A program made the position numbers and the translations under genes. From Roseibium sp. Sym1 (GTDB lineage: Bacteria > Pseudomonadota > Alphaproteobacteria > Rhizobiales > Stappiaceae), in the NCBI RefSeq assembly GCF_027359675.1, contig NZ_CP114786.1, positions 3,136,501-3,200,500 on the forward strand: a stretch of 64,000 nt of DNA, in the 5' to 3' direction. Within the stretch, counting starts at the first letter, position 1. The number at the start of each line of letters is the position of its first letter. Under the pieces are notes generated by a model. It had not been told where the DNA came from, searched no databases, and worked only from the letters and a program-made list of their open reading frames with translations. Of the stretch, positions 10,243 through 18,995 are shown piece by piece.

Positions 10243-11463
10243 ATGTTTCGTCTGTCAGAATACATGCACCAGATCACGGATCCGACCCCGGTCCGGACCC
10301 GCAGGGGGACCGGAGCGGTGAAGCCGGTGGTCATCTGGAACCTGACCCGGCGCTGCAACCTGAAATGCCGCCACTGCTACACGGTCTCCGCCGATGTCGA
10401 TTTCCCGGGCGAGTTGAGCCACGACCAGGCCATGCAAACGCTCGAGGATCTCGGCCGGTTCGGCATTCCCGCCCTGATCCTGTCCGGCGGCGAGCCTCTC
10501 GATCGCAAGGATGTCTTCGAGATCGCCGCAAGGGCCCGCAAGCTGGTCCGCATGCTGGCGTTGTCGACGAACGGCACGAAACTGCATGGCGACACCGCCG
10601 ACCGGGTCGCGGAAATCGGCTTCGACTATGTCGGCATCTCGATCGACGGCATCGGCGCGACCAACGACTGGTTCCGGGGCGTTGAAGGCGCTTACGTCTC
10701 CGCCCTGCGCGGCGTGCGCGAATGCAAGGCCCGCGGCATCAAGGTGGGATTGCGCTTCACCCTGACCGAGGGCAACCACGAGTGCCTGCCGGACCTTCTG
10801 CGCCTGTGCGACGATGAAGGCGTCGACAAGTTCTACCTGTCGCATCTGGTCTACGCGGGCCGGGGGGACAAGCATCGCGGCGAGGATGCCGAGCACAGGC
10901 GTTCTCGCTGGGCGCTCGACCTGTTGCTCGACCGGGCCTGGCAGGGTGCCAGCGGCGGGCGGCCCCTCGATATCGTAACGGGCAACAATGACGCGGACGC
11001 GGTCTATTTCCTCAATTGGGTCCGTGAGGGTTTCGGTGACGCCACAGCCGACCACGTTCGCGAGCATCTGGCGGCCTGGGGCGGTAATTCCTCCGGTCTC
11101 GGTGTCGCCAATATTGACACTCTTGGCCGGGTTCATCCGGACACCTACTGGTCCGACTACACGATCGGCCGGGTTCAGGAGACCCCGTTTTCCGAATTGT
11201 GGACCGGCGCGGACCCGATGCTCGCGCAGCTCAGGACACGGCCACGGCCGCTCAAGGGCCGTTGCGGCGCCTGTGCCCTTCAGGACGTGTGCGGCGGCAA
11301 TACGCGCATCCGGGCCCTGCAGCTGACCGGCGACCCCTGGGCGGAAGATCCCGCCTGTTATCTCTCCGACGCCGAGATCGGTCTCGACCATCCGGGCAGC
11401 GAGCGTCTTGTCGTCACTCCGTTCCGAGGAAAGCGCCATGATCCGGCTCATCGCTTCGCTTAG
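10243..11463 (+). CDS. nirJ: NirJ, radical SAM heme d1 biosynthesis enzyme
   Basis: A 406-residue radical SAM enzyme thought to remove the propionate side chains of 12,18-didecarboxysiroheme and install oxo groups. The Cx3Cx2C cluster is CNLKCRHC (C38, C42, C45), with the glycine-rich LSGGEPL afterwards. A SPASM-like C-terminal motif [12 protein letters not shown] binds an auxiliary cluster. It follows nirH by 3 bases and overlaps the start of nirN. Confidence 0.95.
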   Translation: MFRLSEYMHQITDPTPVRTRRGTGAVKPVVIWNLTRRCNLKCRHCYTVSADVDFPGELSHDQAMQTLEDLGRFGIPALILSGGEPLDRKDVFEIAARARKLVRMLALSTNGTKLHGDTADRVAEIGFDYVGISIDGIGATNDWFRGVEGAYVSALRGVRECKARGIKVGLRFTLTEGNHECLPDLLRLCDDEGVDKFYLSHLVYAGRGDKHRGEDAEHRRSRWALDLLLDRAWQGASGGRPLDIVTGNNDADAVYFLNWVREGFGDATADHVREHLAAWGGNSSGLGVANIDTLGRVHPDTYWSDYTIGRVQETPFSELWTGADPMLAQLRTRPRPLKGRCGACALQDVCGGNTRIRALQLTGDPWAEDPACYLSDAEIGLDHPGSERLVVTPFRGKRHDPAHRFA

Positions 11464-12985
11464 CGTGCTGTTGCTTCTGACGGCGTCCGCTTCGGCGGGA
11501 CCGGCGGAGGACTATGCCGACAATTGCCGTGAGTGCCACGGTGAAAACCGGTTGGGCGGCATAGGTCCGGCCCTCATTCCGCAAACCCTCGGGCGCATGC
11601 GTGGCCCCAACCTGATCACGGTCATCCGCGACGGCCGCGAGGCGACACAGATGCCCGCGTTCGGGGAAGCGCTTTCCGCGGACCGGATCGAGGCGCTGTC
11701 GGCGTTCCTCAAGCAGCCGCTTGAGAGCGTTCCGCAATGGCGCGAAGACGACATCGAGGCAAGCCTTGTGCTCAACGAGGATTACCGGCCGGCCGAAACA
11801 CCCCTTTGGGCGTCCGATCCCATGAACATCACCCTGGTGGTCGAAACCGGCGATCATCATGTCAGCGTTCTGGACGGAGATACGTTCGAGACGCTGGATC
11901 GCTTCGCCACGCCGTTCGCGGTTCATGGCGGGCCGAAATTCACGCCCGATGGCCGCTATGTCTTCATCATGTCCCGCGACGGCTGGGTTCAGAAATATGA
12001 CCTATATGCGCTTGAGGAAGTTGGCCGGATCCGTGCGGGCCTGAACAGCCGGAACATCGCCATCAGCCATGACGGCAAGTGGCTTGCCGTGGCCAACTAC
12101 CTGCCCATGTCCCTGACCATCCTGTCGACCGACGACCTGTCCGTCGCCAGGGTGATGGAGATCAGGGCGAAGGACGGAACGGCAAGCCGGGTTTCCGCTG
12201 TCTACCAGGCCCCGCACCGCAAGAGCTTCATTCTCGCGCTCAAGGATGCCCCGGAAATCTGGGAGGTTGCTACCGATCCGGATGCGGACCCTGTCTATGA
12301 GGGCTTCGTGCACAGCCGGGAAAAGGGCATGGTCGAAGCGCTTCCTTCTTCCGAAGGCCTGTTCGCCCGCCGGCGCATCGAGATCGCCGAGCCGCTGGAC
12401 GATTTCTTTTTCGACGATGACTACCGGAACCTGGTTGGCGCCGCGCGCGACGGCAGTCGCGGTGTGGTGGTCAATCTTAATGTCGGCCGGGAAATCGCCG
12501 AACTTCCGCTCGAAGGCATGCCGCATCTGGGTTCGGGCATCAGCTGGGACCGGGACGGGCGCCGGGTGATGGCCACGCCGCATCTGAAGGAAGGCAAGCT
12601 TTCGATCATCGACACGAAGACCTGGGAACGGGTGGCCACGATCCGGACGGAAGGCCCCGGCTTTTTCCTCAGGAGCCACGAAAACACGCCCTATTTCTGG
12701 TCGGACGTCTTTTTTGGACCGAACAGGGACGCGATGCATGTCATCGACAAGCAGAGCCTTGAGATCGTCAAGACCCTGCGCCCCGTCGAAGGCGCAACGG
12801 TGGCCCATGTCGAGTTCACCAGGGATGGCCGTTACGCCGTCGTCTCCGTCTGGGAGGACGATGGCGCGGTGATCGTCTATGACGCCCGGACACTTGAAGA
12901 GGTCCGGCGCCTGCCCATGCGCAAACCCTCGGGGAAATACAATGTCTGGAACAAGATCACGTTCTCGGAAGGAACAAGCCATTGA
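11438..12985 (+). CDS. nirN: NirN, c-type cytochrome d1-heme dehydrogenase
   Basis: A 515-residue NirS paralogue that catalyses the last step of heme d1 synthesis (dihydro-heme d1 oxidation) and hands the cofactor to NirS. A signal peptide spans about 1-20, the heme motif CRECH is at 30-34, and a d1-type propeller fills the rest. The ATG at 11438, with GAGGAAAG before it, is chosen because it begins the signal peptide; an upstream in-frame ATG lacks one. It overlaps nirJ by 26 bases. Confidence 0.92.
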   Translation: MIRLIASLSVLLLLTASASAGPAEDYADNCRECHGENRLGGIGPALIPQTLGRMRGPNLITVIRDGREATQMPAFGEALSADRIEALSAFLKQPLESVPQWREDDIEASLVLNEDYRPAETPLWASDPMNITLVVETGDHHVSVLDGDTFETLDRFATPFAVHGGPKFTPDGRYVFIMSRDGWVQKYDLYALEEVGRIRAGLNSRNIAISHDGKWLAVANYLPMSLTILSTDDLSVARVMEIRAKDGTASRVSAVYQAPHRKSFILALKDAPEIWEVATDPDADPVYEGFVHSREKGMVEALPSSEGLFARRRIEIAEPLDDFFFDDDYRNLVGAARDGSRGVVVNLNVGREIAELPLEGMPHLGSGISWDRDGRRVMATPHLKEGKLSIIDTKTWERVATIRTEGPGFFLRSHENTPYFWSDVFFGPNRDAMHVIDKQSLEIVKTLRPVEGATVAHVEFTRDGRYAVVSVWEDDGAVIVYDARTLEEVRRLPMRKPSGKYNVWNKITFSEGTSH

Positions 12986-13685
12986 CGCGATCATCGTATC
13001 GCATGGACAGCCGTCGAACGCGCAGGCAGGTGAGGCGCATTTGCGCGCACTCGCCCAGAGGGTCCGCGAATTCCTTCCGGACTGGCAAATCCGCTCTGCC
13101 ACGCTGGCCGCGCCCGGCCGTCTTGAACGTGCACTGGATGCGGCGGGGCCTGAACCGGTTGTTTTTCCGGTTTTCATGGCTGAGGGCTGGTTCACGAAAA
13201 CCGCGCTTGCCGGCCGACTGAAAAAAACGGGCGCGCGGCAGTTGCCCGCCCTCGGCGTTCATCCCGACCTGCCCGCGCTGACGGCGCAGTTGCTGCAGAC
13301 TGCGGCGGACCACGCGGGCTGGGGCGCACACGGGTATGAAGTCCTCCTGGCGGCGCATGGCTCCGCGACCGGCTCCGCCGCCGGGCGATGCTCCCTCGAC
13401 TTCGCGGAGGCCCTGGCCTCGTGGCTGCCATCGGTCCGGATCGATGTCGGCTTCCTGGAGCAGGCACCGCACCTGGAGGATGTCGCGGGAGGCCGAGGCC
13501 TGCGCACCCTCGCACTGCCGTTTTTTGCGGGCACCGGCGGGCATGTCCGCGACGACGTTCCGCAGGCTCTCGACCGGGCGGATTTCAAGGGGTTGCGCAT
13601 GGAGCCTCTGGGGAACGCCCACTTCGTCCCGGAATTGATCGCGCATGCTCTGGAACTTGCGGCACACAGGATGCTGGCGGCATGA
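12942..13685 (+). CDS. CbiX/SirB-type sirohydrochlorin ferrochelatase
   Basis: A protein of about 247 residues of the class II chelatase (CbiX/SirB) family. Two half-repeats are visible: [13 protein letters not shown] near the N-terminus and VLLAAHGSATGS in the middle, each with the metal-ligand histidine of the SHG/AHG type; a GHVRDDVP segment follows. In a heme d1 operon it most likely inserts Fe into sirohydrochlorin to make siroheme. The start is uncertain: ATG 12942 overlaps nirN by 44 bases, and a near-cognate start closer to the nirN stop is possible. The precorrin-2 dehydrogenase also needed is not in the window. Confidence 0.8.
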   Translation: MSGTRSRSRKEQAIDAIIVSHGQPSNAQAGEAHLRALAQRVREFLPDWQIRSATLAAPGRLERALDAAGPEPVVFPVFMAEGWFTKTALAGRLKKTGARQLPALGVHPDLPALTAQLLQTAADHAGWGAHGYEVLLAAHGSATGSAAGRCSLDFAEALASWLPSVRIDVGFLEQAPHLEDVAGGRGLRTLALPFFAGTGGHVRDDVPQALDRADFKGLRMEPLGNAHFVPELIAHALELAAHRMLAA

Positions 13686-13924
13686 CCGATATCGAAAAAG
13701 GCTGGCCGATGCGCACGTTGTGGATCGTGCTTTATCCGTTCACCGCGGCCGCCGTCGCCATCAACCTGTTCATGCTCGGCCTGATGGGGCAGGCGCTCGG
13801 CCTGACGGCCCTGTCGCCGGTCTCGGCCATCTGGATCAGCATTCCCCTCGGTATTCCCGCAGCCTGGCTGGCCGCCAGATGGGTGCGGCGGCTGATGGAT
13901 GAGGCCGACGGGACCGGAAAGTGA
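13682..13924 (+). CDS. Small two-helix membrane protein of the nir operon, function unknown
   Basis: An 80-residue protein with two predicted membrane helices (about 10-34 and 42-66) and a basic RWVRR patch after the second. It is coupled to the chelatase gene by an ATGA overlap and followed by another membrane protein after 15 bases. I do not recognise a named family. Its position suggests an accessory role in nitrite respiration or cd1 assembly, which is inference from context only. Confidence 0.75.
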   Translation: MTDIEKGWPMRTLWIVLYPFTAAAVAINLFMLGLMGQALGLTALSPVSAIWISIPLGIPAAWLAARWVRRLMDEADGTGK

Positions 13925-13939
13925 ACGGAAGGACGTCTG

Positions 13940-14338
13940 ATGAATGATAGGCACAGGTATCAAGCGATCCGCCGCCTCGCCGGGGGCGTTGCCATCGTGT
14001 TCGGACTGCTGACCGTCGTCTCCGGTGGCCTTGTGCTGTTCGGAGGTGAGCAAGCTCTTCAGCTTGCGGGGAACGTGGTCAGCTTCGTGCTCTGGTTCAA
14101 TTTTCTTGCGGGGTTCGGTTACGTCCTTGCCGGCCTCGGCCTGCTTCGGCGCAAACGATGGGCCTATCGTGTTTTCCTCGCGCTCGTGACGGGCACCGTT
14201 GTGGTATTGTCGGCCTTTTCGCTGCATGTGCTGCAGGGCGGAGCATATGAAATCCGAACGGTCGTTGCCCTGGGATTCAGAACGGCGGTCCTGTTGTTAC
14301 TCACCTGGATCGCCGCAATCGCCACGGCAAATCCCTGA
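13940..14338 (+). CDS. Four-helix membrane protein at the end of the nir operon, function unknown
   Basis: A 132-residue hydrophobic protein with about four membrane helices (roughly 12-35, 42-65, 75-97, 107-129) and short loops. GAAGGACG lies shortly before the ATG. It is the last gene of the rightward nir operon and converges on nosX. No cofactor motif is visible. It could be a small quinone- or heme-linked accessory protein, but no function can be assigned. Confidence 0.7.
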   Translation: MNDRHRYQAIRRLAGGVAIVFGLLTVVSGGLVLFGGEQALQLAGNVVSFVLWFNFLAGFGYVLAGLGLLRRKRWAYRVFLALVTGTVVVLSAFSLHVLQGGAYEIRTVVALGFRTAVLLLLTWIAAIATANP

Positions 14339-14409
14339 ATATTCCCCGGGGATGGCGGCCGGCCGGGCCGTTCGGTCCGGCAACCGCTTCTGTCCCGTCT
14401 TGCAAACAC

Positions 14410-15426
14410 TCAGCTCTCGATCCAGCCGCAGGAGCCGTCATCGCGCACAACGAAGGCCCTGGCGGCGGAAAACCGGTCGAGGGCAGAGGCAAGACGGTGT
14501 TCCCCGCAGACCAGTGCCGCCGTTGACAGGCCGTCGGCGACAGCCGCGCTTTGCGCCAGCACACTTGCGCCGGCAAGGCCGCTGTCGACCGGCAGTCCCG
14601 TCACCGGGTCGAGAATGTGCGATCGGGTGCCTGCCTGATCGAAGGTCGTGCCTTGCCTTGCCGAACTGGCAACGGCGGCGCGGTCGAGGCGAATGTCGGT
14701 GCGTCCGTCCGGATGGTTCGGATCGGGACACAGCGTGACGGGCCAGCCGGTGTCACCACCCAAGGTTTCGCCCGGTGCCGCACCCCGTGCGGCAATCTCG
14801 CCGATGTCGACCACCATGTCACGGCAGCCATGCGCTGCCATGAAATCCGTGATCCTGTCGGTGACAAACCCTTGCGCAATGCCATTGAGGGTCATTGCCA
14901 TGCCGGGCCTTGTAAAGCTGATTTCTTCCGGCTGAACCGAGACATGCCTGAAACCGCATGCCTGCCGCGCGGCCTCGAAATCCTCTGCCGGAGCACCGGC
15001 GGCCCGGCGGGCATAATGGTCCCAGAGCGGTTGAACCGTCGGGTCAAAGGCGCCGCCGGTGGCGGCCTGCATGCTCCGGCAGAGGCTCAGCAGGTCCAGC
15101 AGTTCCGGGGAAGGCGCCGGGAGCCGGCCATGAGCGTTCAGCCTGACCAGCTCGCTTTCGGGTCGGTACAGGCTGAAGATGGCCTCGAGCCTGCGGATTT
15201 CCGTCTCGATGCCTGCAAACAGGTCTTGCGCCTGCGCCGCATCATGATGCACCAGATTGATCTCCGCGCCTGCGCCAAGCGCAATGCCGCGCCAGCGATG
15301 CAGTCGGGCGGTGCCGAGAGCCTGTGCCGCTATCGTGGAGAGCGAGAGGCCCGGGACCGCGGCGGCACAAATTGTCAGGAAACGCCGACGGGTGAGCCGT
15401 CCCTGCTTTGAACTGGACTGTCTCAT
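14410..15426 (-). CDS. nosX: NosX, ApbE-type FAD:protein FMN transferase
   Basis: A 338-residue Tat-exported (LTRRRFLTICAAAVPG) flavin transferase that attaches FMN to NosR in the periplasm. ApbE signatures include GAFDPTVQPLWDHY, TLNGIAQGFVTD and VVDIGEIAARG. It is the last gene of the nos operon and overlaps nosL by four bases. It is clearly paralogous to nirX at 1146 but has diverged, consistent with partner-specific pairs. Confidence 0.92.
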   Translation of the reverse strand: MRQSSSKQGRLTRRRFLTICAAAVPGLSLSTIAAQALGTARLHRWRGIALGAGAEINLVHHDAAQAQDLFAGIETEIRRLEAIFSLYRPESELVRLNAHGRLPAPSPELLDLLSLCRSMQAATGGAFDPTVQPLWDHYARRAAGAPAEDFEAARQACGFRHVSVQPEEISFTRPGMAMTLNGIAQGFVTDRITDFMAAHGCRDMVVDIGEIAARGAAPGETLGGDTGWPVTLCPDPNHPDGRTDIRLDRAAVASSARQGTTFDQAGTRSHILDPVTGLPVDSGLAGASVLAQSAAVADGLSTAALVCGEHRLASALDRFSAARAFVVRDDGSCGWIES

Positions 15427-15977
15427 TGTCTGGCCTCTCCCTGTCCGGAGACGGGAAGCGGTTCCATTGCCGACATTTCGACGGATCCGAACACGTAGCT
15501 TTCGGGAATCTCCTTGAAACGCACCACGCTGCCGCCATTGTCGGCCGCGAAGGCCGTGGCCGCATCCGCATTGCCGAACGGGATCGCTTCGGGGGCGCCC
15601 ATGCCACCGGTCATCGAGCTGCCTGTGACAAACCAGGCCGTGTCGGCGTCGATCCAGTTGTCGGCGCCGGGTTGGTCCCAGCTTTCCGCCTTGCCCATGT
15701 CGTTGACATAGATCGCGGCGATGTTTTTCGGTTCTTCAGGAGAAAGCGTGAAGGCGACCGCGTCCCTGACCTGCGTGAACCAGAAGGGATTGGGATTGCC
15801 CGTGAGATGGATCTGCGCCTTTGGACCGGTGTGTTCCAGGACGGTCATCTGGCAGTAATGCCCAGCCGCTTCCGGCGTCAGGTCGACGGCTGCCGGCTTC
15901 GCGATCTGAACCTCTTCCTGGCAGCCGGCCAGAACCGTGACGCAGAAGGCGGAGATGGCGATGGCCCAGGGTTTCAT
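15423..15977 (-). CDS. nosL: NosL, copper-binding lipoprotein
   Basis: A 184-residue outer-face lipoprotein that delivers Cu(I) to NosZ. The lipobox LAGC places the lipidated cysteine at residue 19. The CQMTVLEH segment near residue 50 holds the Cys/Met copper-site region of NosL proteins. The ATG at 15977 is preferred because it starts the lipoprotein signal and has GGAGG seven bases before it; it overlaps the nosY stop by four bases (ATGA). Confidence 0.92.
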   Translation of the reverse strand: MKPWAIAISAFCVTVLAGCQEEVQIAKPAAVDLTPEAAGHYCQMTVLEHTGPKAQIHLTGNPNPFWFTQVRDAVAFTLSPEEPKNIAAIYVNDMGKAESWDQPGADNWIDADTAWFVTGSSMTGGMGAPEAIPFGNADAATAFAADNGGSVVRFKEIPESYVFGSVEMSAMEPLPVSGQGEARQ

Positions 15978-16804
15978 GGTGTTATCCTCCGGATGAGCAG
16001 GGCGGACCCGGTCAGGGCGATGCCGGCGAAACATATCAGCGACACGAGGGCCAGGGCCGGGTCGAAGGGAAGAGTGTCCGCCACGCCGGCCATTCCACCC
16101 ACCAGGTCACTGGCGCCGAGTGCGGCCAGGTTGAACAGGCGGAAGGCATCGGCCGGATTGACCAGGACGGCATAGGGAAACACCCCGGAGGCGAAGACGC
16201 CGCTTGGATTGGCGACCAGCGCACCGAGAAGGGCAAGGTCGTAAAGGACCACCATCACGAGCCAGGCGGCTATGGACGCCGCGGCGGCTGTTCTCGACTG
16301 CCGGGTCAATGAACTCAGCACGTAACCGGTCGCCAGGAAACAGATTCCGAGAACAACGGATGTTCCGATCAGGCGGGCGAAGTCGAGGAGACCGGTCAGG
16401 GACCCGCCGCCCAGGAACAGCAGCAGTCCGGCGGTCAGCCCGTAGCCGGCAACGAGTGCGAATACCAGGACAAACGTGTGGCCAACGGCCTTGCCGATCA
16501 GGAATTCGGACCGTGAAATCGGGCAGGACAGCGTCATCAGCAGCGTTCCGCGTTCCATCTCGCCGCAAATCGCGTCGAAGGCGAGCAGCAATGCGATCAA
16601 GGGCACCAGATAGACGGACAGGCTCGCCAGCGAGGCGACGGTGATGGTCAGACGGTCGACGCCGAGCGTGCCGGCGGGGGCGGAGCCCAACAGCGCGAGC
16701 GCGAGCGAGAAAACCGCCAGGATGATGGCCGCGAGCAGGATCCACCTGTTGCGGATGCCGATGCGGATTTCCTGACCGGCGATCGTGAGAATTCTGGTGA
16801 GCAT
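15974..16804 (-). CDS. nosY: NosY, ABC transporter permease
   Basis: A 276-residue membrane subunit with about six helices that forms the NosDFY complex with NosF and NosD for copper-site assembly of NosZ. The N-terminus reads MLTRILTIAGQEIRIGIRNR, followed by hydrophobic helices, as in NosY/ABC-2 permeases. It lies 3 bases after nosF and overlaps nosL. Confidence 0.92.
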   Translation of the reverse strand: MLTRILTIAGQEIRIGIRNRWILLAAIILAVFSLALALLGSAPAGTLGVDRLTITVASLASLSVYLVPLIALLLAFDAICGEMERGTLLMTLSCPISRSEFLIGKAVGHTFVLVFALVAGYGLTAGLLLFLGGGSLTGLLDFARLIGTSVVLGICFLATGYVLSSLTRQSRTAAAASIAAWLVMVVLYDLALLGALVANPSGVFASGVFPYAVLVNPADAFRLFNLAALGASDLVGGMAGVADTLPFDPALALVSLICFAGIALTGSALLIRRITP

Positions 16805-16807
16805 CGG

Positions 16808-17713
16808 TCAGACCTCCTGTTGCGCCGTGTTGGAGAAGTGCCGGTAGACCTCGTCGAGGCTCGGTGCATGCACGTCGACATCCTCGACAAGGTTGCCGAG
16901 CGCGCTGATTGCCGACAACGCACGGATCTTGTCATCGGCGCTGCAGTCGAGTTCGACCGAGCGGCCGTTCATGCGGCCACCGCCAAGACGTTCGGAAACC
17001 TGCGCCAGATCTTCGGGCCTGGTCCAGACCTTCAACCGGATCGGCAGGCCTGCCCGGGCCCGCAGACGGCTGAGCACGTCGTCCGCAACCAGCCGGCCTT
17101 TCGACAGGATGAGGATACGGTCCGTCCGGGCTTCCAGCTCGGTAAGGGCATGGGACGACAGCAGCACCGTCGTGCCCTGGTCCGCGATCTCGCCGATCAG
17201 CTCGTAGACATTCTGCCGCGAGATCGGGTCGAGCCCGGTGGTGGGTTCGTCAAGCAGGACGAGCCGGGGGTGGCCGATCAGGGCCTGGGCAAGACCGAGG
17301 CGCTGGCGCATGCCTTTCGAATAGGTTCCGACCCGACGCGCCGCAGCTTCCACCAGTCCGACCCTTTCCAGCAGGGGCATCGCAAGAGCGGGGCGTTCGC
17401 CCTTGAGCCTTGCGTAGAAGGTCAGCACTTCCCTGCCCGTAAGGGAGGCCGGGAAGGCGACCGATTCAGGCAGATAGGCCGTGCCGGATCGCGCCGCGCG
17501 GCTGCCCGGCTCGGCTCCCAGAACGGACACCTCGCCGGCATCGCGTTTCAGGAAGCCCAGAACGATCTTGAACAGCGTGGTCTTGCCGGCACCGTTGTGG
17601 CCCAGCAGTGCGACCCGTTCGCCCGGGTTCAGTTCGAACGAGACCTCATTGACGGCCCTGAAGCCGGAAAAGGTCTTGCAGATGTCCTTAACGGTGAGAA
17701 GAGGGGTGGTCAT
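16808..17713 (-). CDS. nosF: NosF, ABC transporter ATPase
   Basis: A 301-residue cytoplasmic ATPase of the NosDFY copper-assembly machine. Walker A is GHNGAGKTT (38-46), the signature is YSKGMRQRLGLAQAL, and Walker B is LVLLDEPTTGLDP. The ATG at 17713 (MTTPLLTVKDI) is chosen because the ABC domain starts there; it overlaps the nosD stop by four bases, and the longer frame lies inside nosD. Confidence 0.94.
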   Translation of the reverse strand: MTTPLLTVKDICKTFSGFRAVNEVSFELNPGERVALLGHNGAGKTTLFKIVLGFLKRDAGEVSVLGAEPGSRAARSGTAYLPESVAFPASLTGREVLTFYARLKGERPALAMPLLERVGLVEAAARRVGTYSKGMRQRLGLAQALIGHPRLVLLDEPTTGLDPISRQNVYELIGEIADQGTTVLLSSHALTELEARTDRILILSKGRLVADDVLSRLRARAGLPIRLKVWTRPEDLAQVSERLGGGRMNGRSVELDCSADDKIRALSAISALGNLVEDVDVHAPSLDEVYRHFSNTAQQEV

Positions 17714-18993
17714 CCTTGGACTCCCGAATTTGGCAACCGGCGCTCCGGTGGATGCATCAGCGGTGCGTTGTCGACGATGCCGCCCGGCAACAGGGCGGGA
17801 AACTGGGACTGGGTCCACCGCAGCAGCTGCACCGCAGGGCTGCCGATCAGCAGTTTGGCAGAGGGCTGGGTCCACAGGACCTGGTCGACCATGTCGTTCG
17901 GCCGGTAGGCGGTATCGGCGATGCCGTCGCCGTTCATGTCGAAGGCCGGATGGTCACTCCAGAAATTGCCGCGCCCGCCGGTGCTCCAGTCGAGCTGGCG
18001 GCTGCCGACATACTTCACCTGGGTCCGGTTGCCGATGAAGGCGTTGCCCTGAAAGGCGTTGTCGGCGGAGCCGGCGGTGAAATGAATGCCGATCGGACAG
18101 CCTTCGAAACGGTTGCCGGTGACCTTGTTCCTGTTGGCGTTGTACATGAACAGGCACTTCTCGCCGCCGCCGCGGACCTGGTTCCCGGAGATGTCCGCCC
18201 GGTTGGCGTAGTTCAGCATCAGCCCGTGATCGCGGTCTTCGACGGAAATGTTGTTGCGCACCACCAGACGGTCCGAGAACATCAGCGCGTAGCCGATGTC
18301 ATTGCCTTTCGAGACGTTGTTTTCGATCGTGCCGCTGTTGCCGTGCATGTAGTGAACGGCGAAACGCAGGTCCTCGAACCTGTTGTTGCGGAACGTGTCC
18401 CCTGGGCTGGTGTTGACGAAGATGCCGTCCCGGCCGTAGCGGATCGTGTTGAACTCGGCGATGAGGCCGGGGGCATTCCAGACATAGATGCCGTTGCCGC
18501 GCTCGTTCGGGCGCAGATCCCGGCGTCCCTCGATCAGGTTGTTCGCGACAAGGGCGTTCCTCGCGCCATGAACATCGACACCCGTGAGGTTGTCCAGGAT
18601 CCTGTTGTTCCGCACGACGGCATTGTGGGCGGTCTTGGTCAGTTTCACGCCGGCATCGAGCGTTTCCTGCGACAGGCCGGATCCGGTGAGGATCAGGCCT
18701 TCGACCACCGCATCGGGCACGGTCACCGTGACCACGCTGCCCAGACCTTGCGCGACGATGCGGGCCTTGCCCGCGCCGTCCAGTGTCAGGGGCCGGTCAA
18801 GGAGGATGGGGCCTTCGTGGGTTCCGGGAGCAAGCCGGAGTACGTCCCCGGCCTGCGCTTTCGTCAGAACGTCCTGCAACGCGCCCTTTTCGGCCGGTAC
18901 GGACCAGTCCCTTGCGGCAAGCGGCCCGCAAAGGGTCAGGCTTGCCGCAAGGAGGGTGGACAATCCGGTCAGCCGGGAAAGGGCGCGTCGCAT
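17710..18993 (-). CDS. nosD: NosD, periplasmic copper-assembly beta-helix protein
   Basis: A 427-residue exported protein of the NosD/CASH family, a right-handed beta-helix needed to build the CuZ centre of NosZ. A signal peptide (about 1-26) is followed by repeated N-rich rungs such as AVVRNNRIL, ALVANNLIEG and LVVRNNISVED. The start at 18993 is the ATG beginning the signal peptide. It lies 2 bases downstream of nosZ and is coupled to nosF. Confidence 0.94.
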   Translation of the reverse strand: MRRALSRLTGLSTLLAASLTLCGPLAARDWSVPAEKGALQDVLTKAQAGDVLRLAPGTHEGPILLDRPLTLDGAGKARIVAQGLGSVVTVTVPDAVVEGLILTGSGLSQETLDAGVKLTKTAHNAVVRNNRILDNLTGVDVHGARNALVANNLIEGRRDLRPNERGNGIYVWNAPGLIAEFNTIRYGRDGIFVNTSPGDTFRNNRFEDLRFAVHYMHGNSGTIENNVSKGNDIGYALMFSDRLVVRNNISVEDRDHGLMLNYANRADISGNQVRGGGEKCLFMYNANRNKVTGNRFEGCPIGIHFTAGSADNAFQGNAFIGNRTQVKYVGSRQLDWSTGGRGNFWSDHPAFDMNGDGIADTAYRPNDMVDQVLWTQPSAKLLIGSPAVQLLRWTQSQFPALLPGGIVDNAPLMHPPERRLPNSGVQG

Positions 18994-18995
18994 GA

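Noticed and set aside
12002..13195. Open frame of 397 codons opposite nirN and the chelatase gene
   Set aside because: Antisense shadow with no start signal or conserved motif.
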